From positions 1 through 64,000 of the forward strand of contig DASVWI010000022.1 of the NCBI GenBank assembly GCA_036389675.1: 64,000 nt of DNA. The letters run 5' to 3'. Made by a program: the position numbers and the translations under genes. Positions 8,557-16,856 of this stretch are shown here, one piece after another (the stretch's first letter is position 1; each line of letters starts with the position of its first letter). Below the pieces are notes generated by a model. It was not told the origin of the DNA and made no database searches. It saw only the letters and a list, made by a program, of their open reading frames with translations. The stretch is from DASQYE01 sp036389675 (GTDB lineage: Bacteria > Acidobacteriota > Blastocatellia > Pyrinomonadales > Pyrinomonadaceae).

Positions 8557-8573
8557 GGGCCAGGAAAGCAATG

Positions 8574-8662
8574 AACAGGGACGGACAGAGAGGGTCAGGA
8601 TAAAGAGAAAGAGCATGAAGCATTCATCTATTAATGCTTTCGTCTTTCATCCTGCATATCCC
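8574..8662. repeat. Long inverted-repeat element, type C copy 2
   Basis: The left arm 8574-8604 is nearly identical to the left arm at 6525-6555. The right arm 8641-8662 is a shortened, diverged complement (CAGGGA and CAGGAT blocks retained). It begins 17 bp after the permease stop. Confidence 0.65.
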
Positions 8663-8785
8663 TGTTTGAATCCTCTTCCAGTCTCATCTATTTTAAGCGT
8701 TCGGCATTAAAGGTGACGCCGGGCGCGCCTTTTCGCTTCGGGTCGATTTGATACCTGAGCGCGTAGAAGTTAGTCTGTTTGTGGG

Positions 8786-9553
8786 ATGCGACACTGGATC
8801 AAAGTTTGGAGCTGGGTGCTGGTCGGGGTCTTCATTGGCTGGCTCGGCTATGAGTTCATCACCTTTCCCTCGATCTCAAGGCTGCGGTCTGAGAATCCGG
8901 CGACGACTTCGCTGATCGAGACGCGAATCAAGGAGGCCCGAGCGCGTGGCGAAGAACCGAAGCGTTATCAAATCTGGGTTCCGCTCGAACAGATTTCCCC
9001 TCAACTGCAACGCGCAATCCTCGCCGGTGAAGACTCCAACTTCGCGACCCACCATGGCTTCGATTACGCGGCCATACAGCACGCGTGGGAAGAGGCCCAG
9101 CGAGAGGCCGAGAAGGAAGCCAAACAGGAGGGCGACGATCAATCGAGCTGGATTCCGGCCATGCCTGACTTCAAGCGCGGCGCGTCCACCATCACACAAC
9201 AGCTCGCCAAGAACCTCTATCTCTCGTCGCAGAGGTCTTTCGTGCGAAAGGGGCGAGAGGCCGTCATCACCTATTTTCTCGAACGCCAATTGTCGAAGAA
9301 GCGTATCCTTGAGCTTTACCTCAATATCATAGAGTGGGGCGACGGCATCTTTGGCGCGGAGGCCGCATCGCAATACTACTTTCGCAAACCCGCCTCGCAG
9401 TTGACGGCGCGCGAGGCGGCTTACCTCTCGGCAATGGTTCCCGGCCCGCTGAAAGTCTTCAACCCGCGCCTTAACCCGCGCCGCGTCGCACGCCGCCAGC
9501 GCATCATCCTGCGCGGCATGCCGTCCGTACAGATGCCTCCCGGCACGGGCTAG
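8786..9553 (+). CDS. mtgA: Monofunctional biosynthetic peptidoglycan transglycosylase
   Basis: 255 aa GT51 glycosyltransferase polymerising lipid II into glycan strands at the inner membrane. One N-terminal membrane anchor (residues 5-25). The active-site motif 'ILAGEDSNFATHHG' places the catalytic glutamate at residue 82, and 'GASTITQQLAKNL' is the second conserved block. No transpeptidase domain follows, so it is MtgA-like rather than a class A PBP. An insertion rich in Glu/Lys (about residues 100-125) separates the two motifs and is longer than in E. coli MtgA. A strong terminator follows. Confidence 0.92.
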   Translation: MRHWIKVWSWVLVGVFIGWLGYEFITFPSISRLRSENPATTSLIETRIKEARARGEEPKRYQIWVPLEQISPQLQRAILAGEDSNFATHHGFDYAAIQHAWEEAQREAEKEAKQEGDDQSSWIPAMPDFKRGASTITQQLAKNLYLSSQRSFVRKGREAVITYFLERQLSKKRILELYLNIIEWGDGIFGAEAASQYYFRKPASQLTAREAAYLSAMVPGPLKVFNPRLNPRRVARRQRIILRGMPSVQMPPGTG

Positions 9554-9584
9554 GCATTCAAACCAACCGCGCTGCAAAATGGAA

Positions 9585-9625
9585 AGGGGCTGCTCTTGTA
9601 TTAAGAGCAGCCCCTCTTTTGTTTT
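9585..9625. terminator. Bidirectional intrinsic terminator between mtgA and the pilus operon
   Basis: A perfect 13-bp stem pairs AGGGGCTGCTCTT (9585-9597) with 9603-9615 around a 5-nt loop, followed by CTTTTGTTTTT on the plus strand. On the minus strand a short A/T-rich tail gives a weaker terminator. It serves the convergent genes mtgA and the Roadblock gene. Confidence 0.9.
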
Positions 9626-9645
9626 TGAGTTAGCTAGGGCGAAGC

Positions 9646-10011
9646 CTAGACTGCGAACTCGCGTGCGAGTTGCAGTTCGGCTTTGCGTAGCTCGAAGCGA
9701 CCGCGACCTAGATTGCAGTCGGGTTTGAGGGCCAGCACGACGAAGTAGTCGCGATTGAAAAGCCTCATAATGACGGACGCGCTATCGTAGGAGATAACGA
9801 GTTCTTTCAAGCCTCCGAGTCCGACATCCGTGCCCGTCCGCTGTGCGTTGCGGATGAGCGAGGTGAACTCTGCGGCGGCGATGTCCAGATTGGCCTCATC
9901 GCCTTCCCCGACCAGGACTTTCTCGACGGCTATGCCGTCAATGCCCATGATCAGAGCCCCAAGGCTTCCGTCCGTGCGATCAAGGATTGCTTCAAGTGGT
10001 TCTTTGAACAT
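9646..10011 (-). CDS. Roadblock/LC7-domain protein
   Basis: 121 aa, essentially one Roadblock/LC7 domain: N-terminal 'LEAILDRTDGSLGALIMGIDG', a central helix with 'AAEFTSLIRNAQ' and C-terminal 'VIMRLFNRDYFVVLALKPD'. Bacterial members (MglB and relatives) regulate small Ras-like GTPases that position polar machinery, including type IV pili. It is the last gene of the pilM-N-O-P-Q direction, 22 bp after pilQ. A pilus-related role is inferred from position. No MglA-type GTPase gene is in the window. Confidence 0.82.
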   Translation of the reverse strand: MFKEPLEAILDRTDGSLGALIMGIDGIAVEKVLVGEGDEANLDIAAAEFTSLIRNAQRTGTDVGLGGLKELVISYDSASVIMRLFNRDYFVVLALKPDCNLGRGRFELRKAELQLAREFAV

Positions 10012-10033
10012 CTCTCTTCAAGCCTCCAAAGGT

Positions 10034-12274
10034 TTAGGGGCGCGAGGCCGGGCCGTTGGGCGTGCCAGTCGGAGCGTTGAACTGTGCTCCGGGGGCTGCG
10101 GGGCCAGTGGGCGTTCCCGGCTGCTGTTGCTGCAACTGCGTCGGGGTCGGCGTATTGCTCGGAGGATTGCCGAGCGGCACAGGCTGAATGATTGTGGTCG
10201 AGCGCGTCCCGGCTCCGACAGTACCGGAGGTCGGACGGCCATGGAAGTCCGGGCGATAGATGCGAGGCGTGATGAAGAACAGAATCTCGTTGGTCTGGCG
10301 CGTAACGGCCTTGCGCTTGAAGAGATTGCCCAGCACAGGAATCGAGGCGAGGCCCGGCGTGCGATTCTGTATCTCGCTCTCGTTGTCCGCCAGCACACCG
10401 CCCACCACGGTCGTGCCTCCGTCCGGCACTAATACTTCCGTCTCCATCTTCTGCGTGTCAATGCCGGGCGTGCCGTTGACTGCGATGGTCGTGTTGACGC
10501 TGTTGTTTTCCGCAACCACGCGCAGCACAACCGTGCCCGCGTCCGTGATCTGCGGCGTCACTTCGAGCCTCAGCGGAACGGAGACGAACGTGGTCGTAAA
10601 GACGAGGACGCCGCCCGTACCACCTGCGCCCGTCTGCGGAGTCACGACCGGGATTTGCTGGCCGCTGGAAATCTCCGCCTTGCGATTATTGAGTGCCGTG
10701 ACGCGCGGAGTGGCGACGATCTTCGCCTGCCCCTTGTTCTCGGCAGCGGTAATGAGCGCGCTGATCTGCGCCGTGCCGATCACACCGGTCGTCAAGCCTA
10801 TGACCGTGCTCGGCAGATTAGCGCCGAGAGCGCGTGTCGGCTCAACTCCGATGCCGACGGGCACGCCGCCGGGCCTGAGACCCGTCGTGTTGCCGCCCGT
10901 GCCGCCGCCCGTGCCGGTCGTGCTGCCGGGAACGGTCGCAAACGAGCCCGCGCGACCGTCAGAGCCGATGGCGAGGGCGGAAATCTGAACGCCCAGGTCG
11001 CGGCTGAAGCTGCGGTTGGCGATAACGATGCGCGTCTCAATCTCGACCTGCGGCTCTGGCTGATCGAGCAGCGTGACGAGCTGGCGAATGGCGTCTATGT
11101 TCTCTCTGACATCTGTAACGATCAGAGTATTGCTGCGGCCATCGACCTCTACGCTGCCGCGACGCGAGAGACGACGCGCGATGATCGGAAGGATTCCCTG
11201 CTCGCCGCTACTGCCCTGCGCGCCGCCACCGCCGCCGCCCGTTGACTCTCCCTGTGAAGTCGAGCCGCCGGTGAAGCCGCTGTTAGGGCCAGCCGCCTGC
11301 GCCAGCGTGCCGGAGGCGCGCGCGTAATTGAGGCGAATGAATTCCGTGAGCAACTGCGAATTGTCGAGCCGCGCTTCGCTGATCTTCTGCTGCGAGGCAG
11401 CCTCGGACGCGAGCACCTCCACGGTCGCGACGCGCAGGATGTTTCCGTTCACGTCAACGCCCAGACGGTTGGCCCGCAGGATTGCGTCGAGCGCGATATT
11501 CCAGGGCACGTCCGTGACGTTGACCGTGACGGGAATCGGGCCGACGGAAGAATCTATGACGAAATTAACGCCGTACTGTTCGGTGATGTAGTTGAGGATG
11601 TCGCGTATATCTGCGTTGACGACATTGAGGTTGATCGGCTCGCCGACGAAACCCGCTTGCCCGTAGCGCTGTCCCTGCTCGGACTGCGTAGTCCTGTTAT
11701 CGGCGGGCGTGATCGTCACCGTCGGCTGCTGCGCTGCCGGGCCTGAAGCCCCCTGCTCCACAGCGAGGGCTCTCGCCTGACCGGCGCTTGCCGGCGCGGA
11801 AGCTGTCTGAACGTGTGACGGCTGAGCAGAATTACGCGCAGCGTCTAAAGCAGCGCCGGGCGAAAGCACCAGCACGAGATTATTGTCGTCCATCTGCGAG
11901 CGATCACGCGCGGGCGCGCGCAAGGCTATGCGGAAACGGGCCAGCGGTTTCATGTTCGGGCGATTCTCTCGCTCGACCATGACGCCGGAGACCAGAGGCG
12001 TGCCCATCGCATAGGACTGGGCCAGACGGGTCGCGTCAACGCCCGGCAGATCAACGAGGATCGTGCGCAGGTCTGGCCGCGAGACCGTATAAGCCATCGG
12101 GGCCGTACCGCTGATGGTGATGAAGGTCGAAGCGCCGGAGGTGGTGGCGCTTATGCCCGTCGCCACCGGCACTATGTTCGGGCGCGCCGAAGCGAGCGCG
12201 TAGAGCGAGCACATCACGAAGAGGACGAGCGCGCCTCTTTTGATGGCTGCAATCAGGTAAAGCTGATCAGACAT
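10034..12274 (-). CDS. pilQ: Type IV pilus secretin PilQ
   Basis: 746 aa outer-membrane secretin through which the pilus passes. Signal peptide (1-30), AMIN domain (about 45-150), STN domain (about 215-270), NolW/secretin_N domain (about 310-430) interrupted by a poly-Gly loop, and secretin core (about 470-685) ending in 'IPVLGNLFK'. The tail after about residue 690 is Pro/Gln/Thr-rich and longer than usual. The start was set at ATG 12274 because AAGGAGGG lies 5 bp upstream, rather than an in-frame start 42 bp earlier. Confidence 0.93.
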   Translation of the reverse strand: MSDQLYLIAAIKRGALVLFVMCSLYALASARPNIVPVATGISATTSGASTFITISGTAPMAYTVSRPDLRTILVDLPGVDATRLAQSYAMGTPLVSGVMVERENRPNMKPLARFRIALRAPARDRSQMDDNNLVLVLSPGAALDAARNSAQPSHVQTASAPASAGQARALAVEQGASGPAAQQPTVTITPADNRTTQSEQGQRYGQAGFVGEPINLNVVNADIRDILNYITEQYGVNFVIDSSVGPIPVTVNVTDVPWNIALDAILRANRLGVDVNGNILRVATVEVLASEAASQQKISEARLDNSQLLTEFIRLNYARASGTLAQAAGPNSGFTGGSTSQGESTGGGGGGAQGSSGEQGILPIIARRLSRRGSVEVDGRSNTLIVTDVRENIDAIRQLVTLLDQPEPQVEIETRIVIANRSFSRDLGVQISALAIGSDGRAGSFATVPGSTTGTGGGTGGNTTGLRPGGVPVGIGVEPTRALGANLPSTVIGLTTGVIGTAQISALITAAENKGQAKIVATPRVTALNNRKAEISSGQQIPVVTPQTGAGGTGGVLVFTTTFVSVPLRLEVTPQITDAGTVVLRVVAENNSVNTTIAVNGTPGIDTQKMETEVLVPDGGTTVVGGVLADNESEIQNRTPGLASIPVLGNLFKRKAVTRQTNEILFFITPRIYRPDFHGRPTSGTVGAGTRSTTIIQPVPLGNPPSNTPTPTQLQQQQPGTPTGPAAPGAQFNAPTGTPNGPASRP

Positions 12275-12470
12275 GTTTCCCTCCTTAAGGGAAGCGTCGG
12301 TCCTGGCATCCACCACGCGCTGCGCTCGTCAGTCTCCCCTGAAGGGATTCCGCAAAAAGCGCGCGCCGCACAACGCGGACGCCTACCGGCATGGATTATC
12401 AAGAGAGTGCGCGAGCCCTTTGAATATTTCCCGGAAGAGTTCCGCAGAGAAAAGGTTCGCGCATAGGGCT

Positions 12471-12527
12471 TTTGGGTCTCAAAGCGTGGCGGGCTCAGGC
12501 TTCCCGACACACATTTTGAGACCCAAA
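12471..12527 (-). other. Perfect 13-bp inverted repeat between pilP and pilQ
   Basis: TTTGGGTCTCAAA (12471-12483) is the exact complement of 12515-12527, with a 31-nt loop. It begins 8 bp after the pilP stop on the minus strand. It could be an intercistronic stability or attenuation hairpin adjusting pilQ relative to pilMNOP; there is no U-run. Confidence 0.6.
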
Positions 12528-12534
12528 GGGTTGG

Positions 12535-13179
12535 CTACTGCTTGTCGGGAGAGGCGCTGCGCGCCCCCTGGCTTCTGGCAGGTTCGGCGGCGGCAGGAGC
12601 CGCAGCTCCCCGGGCCGAGGTCATGGAGTCCGCCACGGCATTGGCCTGCCGCAGCGGCTTGATTTCGACCGCCATCTCGCGCCGGCCATCGCTCCAACGC
12701 GATTCGCGACGAAAGACCAGACGGTCTTCTTCAATGGCGACCAGTTGGCCGTCAAAAAAAGTTTCGCCCGGGTAGATCACATAGGAAAGCTTGATCGGCG
12801 AGGCTTCGACCATCGCCGCGTACCCTCTGGGCGTGCGGAATATCCCGGTGATCTGCACTTCGCCGAGCAGCAGCGCCGTCGTCGGCTTGGGCGCGGGCAG
12901 TTGCGCGTTCATCGCCGCCATCTTCTGAGCCTTGTAGCGCTGTATGCGCTCCTGTATGGACGGCGGAGGGATGGGCGTCGGGACAGCCCTCACTCTCTTG
13001 ACCGGCGGCTTATATTTCTCGAACGGATCACGCTGGCCGGCCCTCTGTCCGTTGGAACTAGCCGCGCGGCTCGCGTCCTGCGCCTGCGTGCGCGAGAGCG
13101 CGCCCGAGGTCAGGAGGATTGCGCCGCCCATGGCGAGGCCGAAGATGATCTTGTGGACGTTTCCTTTGAATTGCTTCAT
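12535..13179 (-). CDS. pilP: Type IV pilus assembly protein PilP-like
   Basis: 214 aa periplasmic protein. N-terminal signal or anchor (about residues 10-32), Pro-rich linker (55-80), then a beta-domain (about 100-180: 'LLLGEVQITGIFRTPRGYAA', 'YVIYPGETFFDGQLVAIEED') matching the PilP/HR domain that bridges PilNO to the secretin. The C-terminal tail is Ala-rich. Order pilO-pilP-pilQ is the standard one. PilP is usually a lipoprotein; I do not see a convincing lipobox here. Confidence 0.82.
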   Translation of the reverse strand: MKQFKGNVHKIIFGLAMGGAILLTSGALSRTQAQDASRAASSNGQRAGQRDPFEKYKPPVKRVRAVPTPIPPPSIQERIQRYKAQKMAAMNAQLPAPKPTTALLLGEVQITGIFRTPRGYAAMVEASPIKLSYVIYPGETFFDGQLVAIEEDRLVFRRESRWSDGRREMAVEIKPLRQANAVADSMTSARGAAAPAAAEPARSQGARSASPDKQ

Positions 13180-13237
13180 TTGCTCTCTCTCCGTGATTGC
13201 CGCGGGAAGGGCAGCTCTCAGAGTCCTCTCGGTTCGA

Positions 13238-13876
13238 CTAGGGGATTGGCGACGGGGCGGGCGCTGCCGCCGCTTGTGGCTTGGCTGCCGGGGCAGCGGG
13301 CTTTTCCGCAGACACGTAGTAAGCGGACATCAAAAACTGTGCATCGAGCGTTCGCCCGGGCTGTTGCTCTCGCTCTTTATCCTCAAGCTGCTTGAGCTTG
13401 AAATCCGTGATCGAGACGATGCGTTGATACTTCGCCATCTGCTCAAAGAACTCGCGCAGGTTGGCGAAGCTGCTCGTCACTTCGACCTCAATCGGTTTGC
13501 CGCTGTAGAAGTCCTGCTGAAAATCATCCTTCGGCGTAAAGCGGCGCAGGGTCAGGCGGCTCAGGCGTGCCCTGTCCTGAACGCTTTGCAGCACGCTCGT
13601 CAGCTCACGCTGTTCCGGCAACAGCGCTCTCAGGTCATCAAACTCCGCCTGACGACTTTTGAAGGCTGCGCGGAACTCGTTGAGACGCTGCGAGGCGATG
13701 CGCGCCTGCTCGTTTTTCGGAAGCAGTTCGGCGATCTGGGCGTTCAGCTCTGCGGTCTCGGCGCGCGTGCCGCCGGTTACGAAATACCAGAAGCCCGCGT
13801 AGATGGCGAAAGCCAGAGTGCTGAAGATGACCATCCTCAGATACCAGGGCAGTGTTAGTAAGCTGTCGAGTCTCAT
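13238..13876 (-). CDS. pilO: Type IV pilus inner-membrane protein PilO
   Basis: 212 aa bitopic protein: one N-terminal membrane helix (about residues 14-34), a coiled coil (36-75, 'AELNAQIAELLPKNEQARIA') and a ferredoxin-like periplasmic domain (about 85-175). It forms heterodimers with PilN. The C-terminus is a Pro/Ala tail. It lies 36 bp downstream of pilN in the same operon. Confidence 0.88.
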   Translation of the reverse strand: MRLDSLLTLPWYLRMVIFSTLAFAIYAGFWYFVTGGTRAETAELNAQIAELLPKNEQARIASQRLNEFRAAFKSRQAEFDDLRALLPEQRELTSVLQSVQDRARLSRLTLRRFTPKDDFQQDFYSGKPIEVEVTSSFANLREFFEQMAKYQRIVSITDFKLKQLEDKEREQQPGRTLDAQFLMSAYYVSAEKPAAPAAKPQAAAAPAPSPIP

Positions 13877-13912
13877 GACGAATCAATTCCCTTCGCGTGC
13901 AGCCTGCGTCCG

Positions 13913-14605
13913 CTATTTCTGAGCGATCTGGTTGGAAGGCGCTCCCGGGGCGGTCGCCGCCGGGGCCGGCGTCGTCGGGTTGGGTGTCGGCCCGCCGGGC
14001 GTGTACTTGCACTTGATCGTGAAGCTGACCACCTCAGGCTTGGGCTCACTCGGGTCTTCCGAGAGCGCGACCTTGTCGAGAGTCTTGCGTTCGGTCTCAA
14101 TGCTCAGGTTGGAGAAGAGGCCGGAGGAGAACTCAAGGCTTTGACCGAAGCGTGTCACAGAGGCTTCGTTCGGAGAGCCACCCTTAATCGTCAGCTCGCC
14201 GTTCTTGTGCTCGATGCCTTCCAGATAGAGCCCCGGCACGCTGTCTATGCGCTCCTTAATCGCTCTCAAGACCGAACCCGGCCCTTGCTGCGACGCGCGC
14301 AGTTTCTGTATGGCGTCGATCCTGAGCTGTATGTCCTTGGTCTTCTTCTCTATCTCGGCCTGCTCTTTATTGATGGCGTCCATCTGGCTGGCTATCTGCT
14401 GCTGGCGTTCCAGCTCTTTGACCGCCGCCGCATGCTCGGCGCTCGTGCTCACATAGTTATAGCCCATGGCGAGCACCAGCATCGCGGCCACGACCAGCGC
14501 GAGCACCATCGTCTGGGCACGCGGGTTAGCGACCCTTTCCTCGACGACAGCGACCCCGCCGCTTGCGCGATCTGTGACCGACTCTAAAAGATTTATTTTG
14601 ATCAT
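13913..14605 (-). CDS. pilN: Type IV pilus assembly protein PilN
   Basis: 230 aa. The N-terminal 'MIKINLLE' is the conserved PilN cytoplasmic motif that docks on PilM. A membrane helix (about 33-52), a coiled coil (55-100) and a periplasmic domain follow. The tail is Pro/Ala/Thr-rich. Its start overlaps the pilM stop by 4 bp (ATGA), showing translational coupling. Confidence 0.9.
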   Translation of the reverse strand: MIKINLLESVTDRASGGVAVVEERVANPRAQTMVLALVVAAMLVLAMGYNYVSTSAEHAAAVKELERQQQIASQMDAINKEQAEIEKKTKDIQLRIDAIQKLRASQQGPGSVLRAIKERIDSVPGLYLEGIEHKNGELTIKGGSPNEASVTRFGQSLEFSSGLFSNLSIETERKTLDKVALSEDPSEPKPEVVSFTIKCKYTPGGPTPNPTTPAPAATAPGAPSNQIAQK

Positions 14606-15666
14606 CCCGCGTCCACTCCTCTCAAAGCGAGCCCGACAGCGACGGCCATCTCCGGCACGACCTCGCGCATGTAATCTGGATCGAAACGCTTTGTGTCCAC
14701 CTTGATGCGGCGGAACGGGTCGAAGACCTCGACGGGCATCTCGAAACGATTGGCAAGGTATTCGATGAAGCCCGGAAGTTTTGACCCACCACCTGAAATC
14801 AGTATCTTCTGCACCGCGGCCTCGCCGTCCTCGGCAGTCGCTCGGTAAAAATCCATGGTCTTCTGCACTTCCATCGCCAGGATGTCCGAGACCGTTTCCA
14901 GTATCGGCTCAATCGCGTGCCCCTCAGCGCCCTCGGGCGGAGGCATCCCGCGCTTGACGGCTTCGGCCTGATCGAAGGTGAGCGACAGCTCCTTCTGCAA
15001 GAGCCCGGTGTATTGATTGCCGCCGACCGAAACGTCGCGCGTAAACACAGACCGTGTGCCGTTCAGGATGTTGATGTTCATCGTCGATGCGCCGATGTTA
15101 AGGAGCGCGATGACCTGACCGGCGGCGGGCTGGTAGTTGACTTCGTAGCAGTTCTGCAAAGCGAAGGCATCAATATCAATGATGGCGGGCTGCTTGCCCG
15201 CGAGCTGTATGGCCTGTTTGACGTTGGCGATCTTGTCGCGCTTACAGGCCGCCAAGAGTACCTGAAGCGCATCCGGCTGAGAGCCAGTGACCTGATAGTC
15301 AAGGCTCACGTCGGAAATCTCAAACGGGATGTGCTCCTCCGCGTGCCACTCTATGGATTCCATCAACTCGTCTTCGGTCATCTGCGGCACGACGATGTTC
15401 TTGACGATCACGGAATGGCCGCTGACGCCGGCCACGACCCGCTCGGTCTTGATCTGCTGGTCGCGGAAGATGTTAGAGATGACGTTGGAGACGTTGTTAA
15501 GCTCCATGATCTGGCCGTCAACGACAGAGTCGGCCTGAAGGTTCTCGTAACCGAGGCTGACGAGTTGAAGACTGTCGCGCTTGCCCTGTAGCTCGACCGC
15601 TTTGACAGAGCTTGAGCCGATGTCCAGACCAACCAGATTCTTTTTGCCGAGACCACGTTTCAACAT
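14602..15666 (-). CDS. pilM: Type IV pilus actin-like ATPase PilM
   Basis: 354 aa cytoplasmic protein of the actin/FtsA fold. Phosphate-binding loop 1 'LVGLDIGSSSVKAVEL' (residues 12-27), central 'IALLNIGASTMNINIL' and adenosine loop 'ILISGGGSKLPGFIEYLA' are visible. PilM binds the PilN N-terminus. It is the first gene of the pilus operon; its 5' gap of about 690 bp holds a candidate promoter. Confidence 0.93.
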   Translation of the reverse strand: MLKRGLGKKNLVGLDIGSSSVKAVELQGKRDSLQLVSLGYENLQADSVVDGQIMELNNVSNVISNIFRDQQIKTERVVAGVSGHSVIVKNIVVPQMTEDELMESIEWHAEEHIPFEISDVSLDYQVTGSQPDALQVLLAACKRDKIANVKQAIQLAGKQPAIIDIDAFALQNCYEVNYQPAAGQVIALLNIGASTMNINILNGTRSVFTRDVSVGGNQYTGLLQKELSLTFDQAEAVKRGMPPPEGAEGHAIEPILETVSDILAMEVQKTMDFYRATAEDGEAAVQKILISGGGSKLPGFIEYLANRFEMPVEVFDPFRRIKVDTKRFDPDYMREVVPEMAVAVGLALRGVDAG

Positions 15667-16357
15667 GACTTGCTGGTTCCTCGCGACCCTACAGATCGCT
15701 TGCGATTGCGCTCGCGAAGACGCTGGCGGGCTTTGCGTGCCCTCGATGCGTTGACGCGCGCGCGTTTGGTCGAAGTTGTATGGATTGGGGGATTCAAGGG
15801 GGTGATTGAAGAGCGCACCGACAAACGCTCGATTAGCTCGGTTGCAGAGGGCTTCTTTTGATGGGGTTGACCGTGATTGAACACAGCGTGGAAAGTTCGT
15901 GCCGTGAAAAGAGGAAAGCTAAGAAGAGGGGTGGGAGGGATCGTTCGCGCAGCGTGAAATGGCCCGGGCTACGCTTGACCGTCTCACTTCGGCAACCCGG
16001 CCAGCTCAAACGCTTAACGCACGCTTGACCCCCGTTAGCTTTGCGACCCCCGCTCACGCGAGGTGTGCCTTTATCGGCTGACTATCAAAGAAGGCGACGC
16101 GCTCTATCGTCCGTGTTTATTCGAGCCGGACTGTGGCGTCGCGCTTTCAATCGAGTAATTAAAGGCCATGGCCTCTAAACAGGGTGAACCGGGCCGTCCA
16201 CCTTCAAAACCGAGATTACAACAGTGCGGACAACCTTGTCAATTGTTATTTTTCCATGTTTAATTATTGAAGAGGAAAGAGTAAGAGGACGAAAGGGGCT
16301 GTTCGCGCCGGGTTTTAGGCTTATATTCTGGAAAAGCCGACAGGCGCTTCCAGAATT
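15667..16357. other. Long intergenic region upstream of pilM
   Basis: About 690 bp without a credible gene. Short frames here lack coding bias and ribosome-binding sites. An AT-richer block around 16200-16290 holds the promoter at 16213-16242 pointing at pilM, which would give a leader of over 500 nt. A palindrome AGGCCATGGCCT lies at 16163-16174. Confidence 0.5.
16213..16242 (-). promoter_or_regulatory. Candidate promoter upstream of the pil operon
   Basis: Minus strand: TTGACA (16242-16237), 18-bp spacer, TAATCT (16218-16213), within an AT-rich block. It is about 545 bp from the pilM start, so a long leader or an additional nearer promoter is implied. Confidence 0.45.
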
Positions 16358-16648
16358 TCATCCGGCAAATGCTTCGTAGATTTCAAGGGTCGGGCGCTCC
16401 TCGGCCATGCCCGGAGACTGTTTGCGGTGCGCCGAGACGAAGGCTTCCGATTCAGTCCATTCCTGAAAGGCTTCGCGTGATTTCCAGCGTGTGAGAACGA
16501 CGTAAATGTTGCCTTCGGTGGGCCGCAGCACCTGCAAGTCTATGAAGCCGGGCATACAGTCCACGGCCCTGTCGCGCTCCATAAAGGTCTGCTCGAAATC
16601 CTGCTCGCGCCCACTGGCGACGGGGATACGATTCATGACGATTATCAT
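16358..16648 (-). CDS. ABM-domain monooxygenase, IsdG/HmoB-like
   Basis: 96 aa, one antibiotic-biosynthesis-monooxygenase (dimeric alpha/beta barrel) domain. Asn6, Trp64 and His74 fall at nearly the spacing of the catalytic triad of IsdG-type heme-degrading enzymes (N, W and H, with ten residues between the last two). 'MPGFIDLQVLRP' and 'YVVLTRWKSREAF' are typical of the family. Heme oxygenation is therefore plausible, but many ABM proteins act on other substrates and no heme-uptake genes are nearby. It is monocistronic here. Confidence 0.8.
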   Translation of the reverse strand: MIIVMNRIPVASGREQDFEQTFMERDRAVDCMPGFIDLQVLRPTEGNIYVVLTRWKSREAFQEWTESEAFVSAHRKQSPGMAEERPTLEIYEAFAG

Positions 16649-16856
16649 TTGGAGACCTCCCGAGCCGCTGCCGGAAATTTGCTCAACGTAGCAAGCAATG
16701 TAAGATAAGAAGTGGGCATCAAAGTATCACAGTCTAAATCAGAGCGGCAATGTTCATCCGTCCACACCAACATCACATCGCTTGGTCTATCACCACAGCC
16801 TCCGGGCATGAGCCCGGCCCAACTGCGCGCTCCCTTGAAGGAGAAAGGCCGGGAGA

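Noticed and set aside
6525..8662. Composite transposon carrying the ABC exporter
   Set aside because: No transposase is encoded and no target-site duplication was seen; only the bracketing by repeats is reported.
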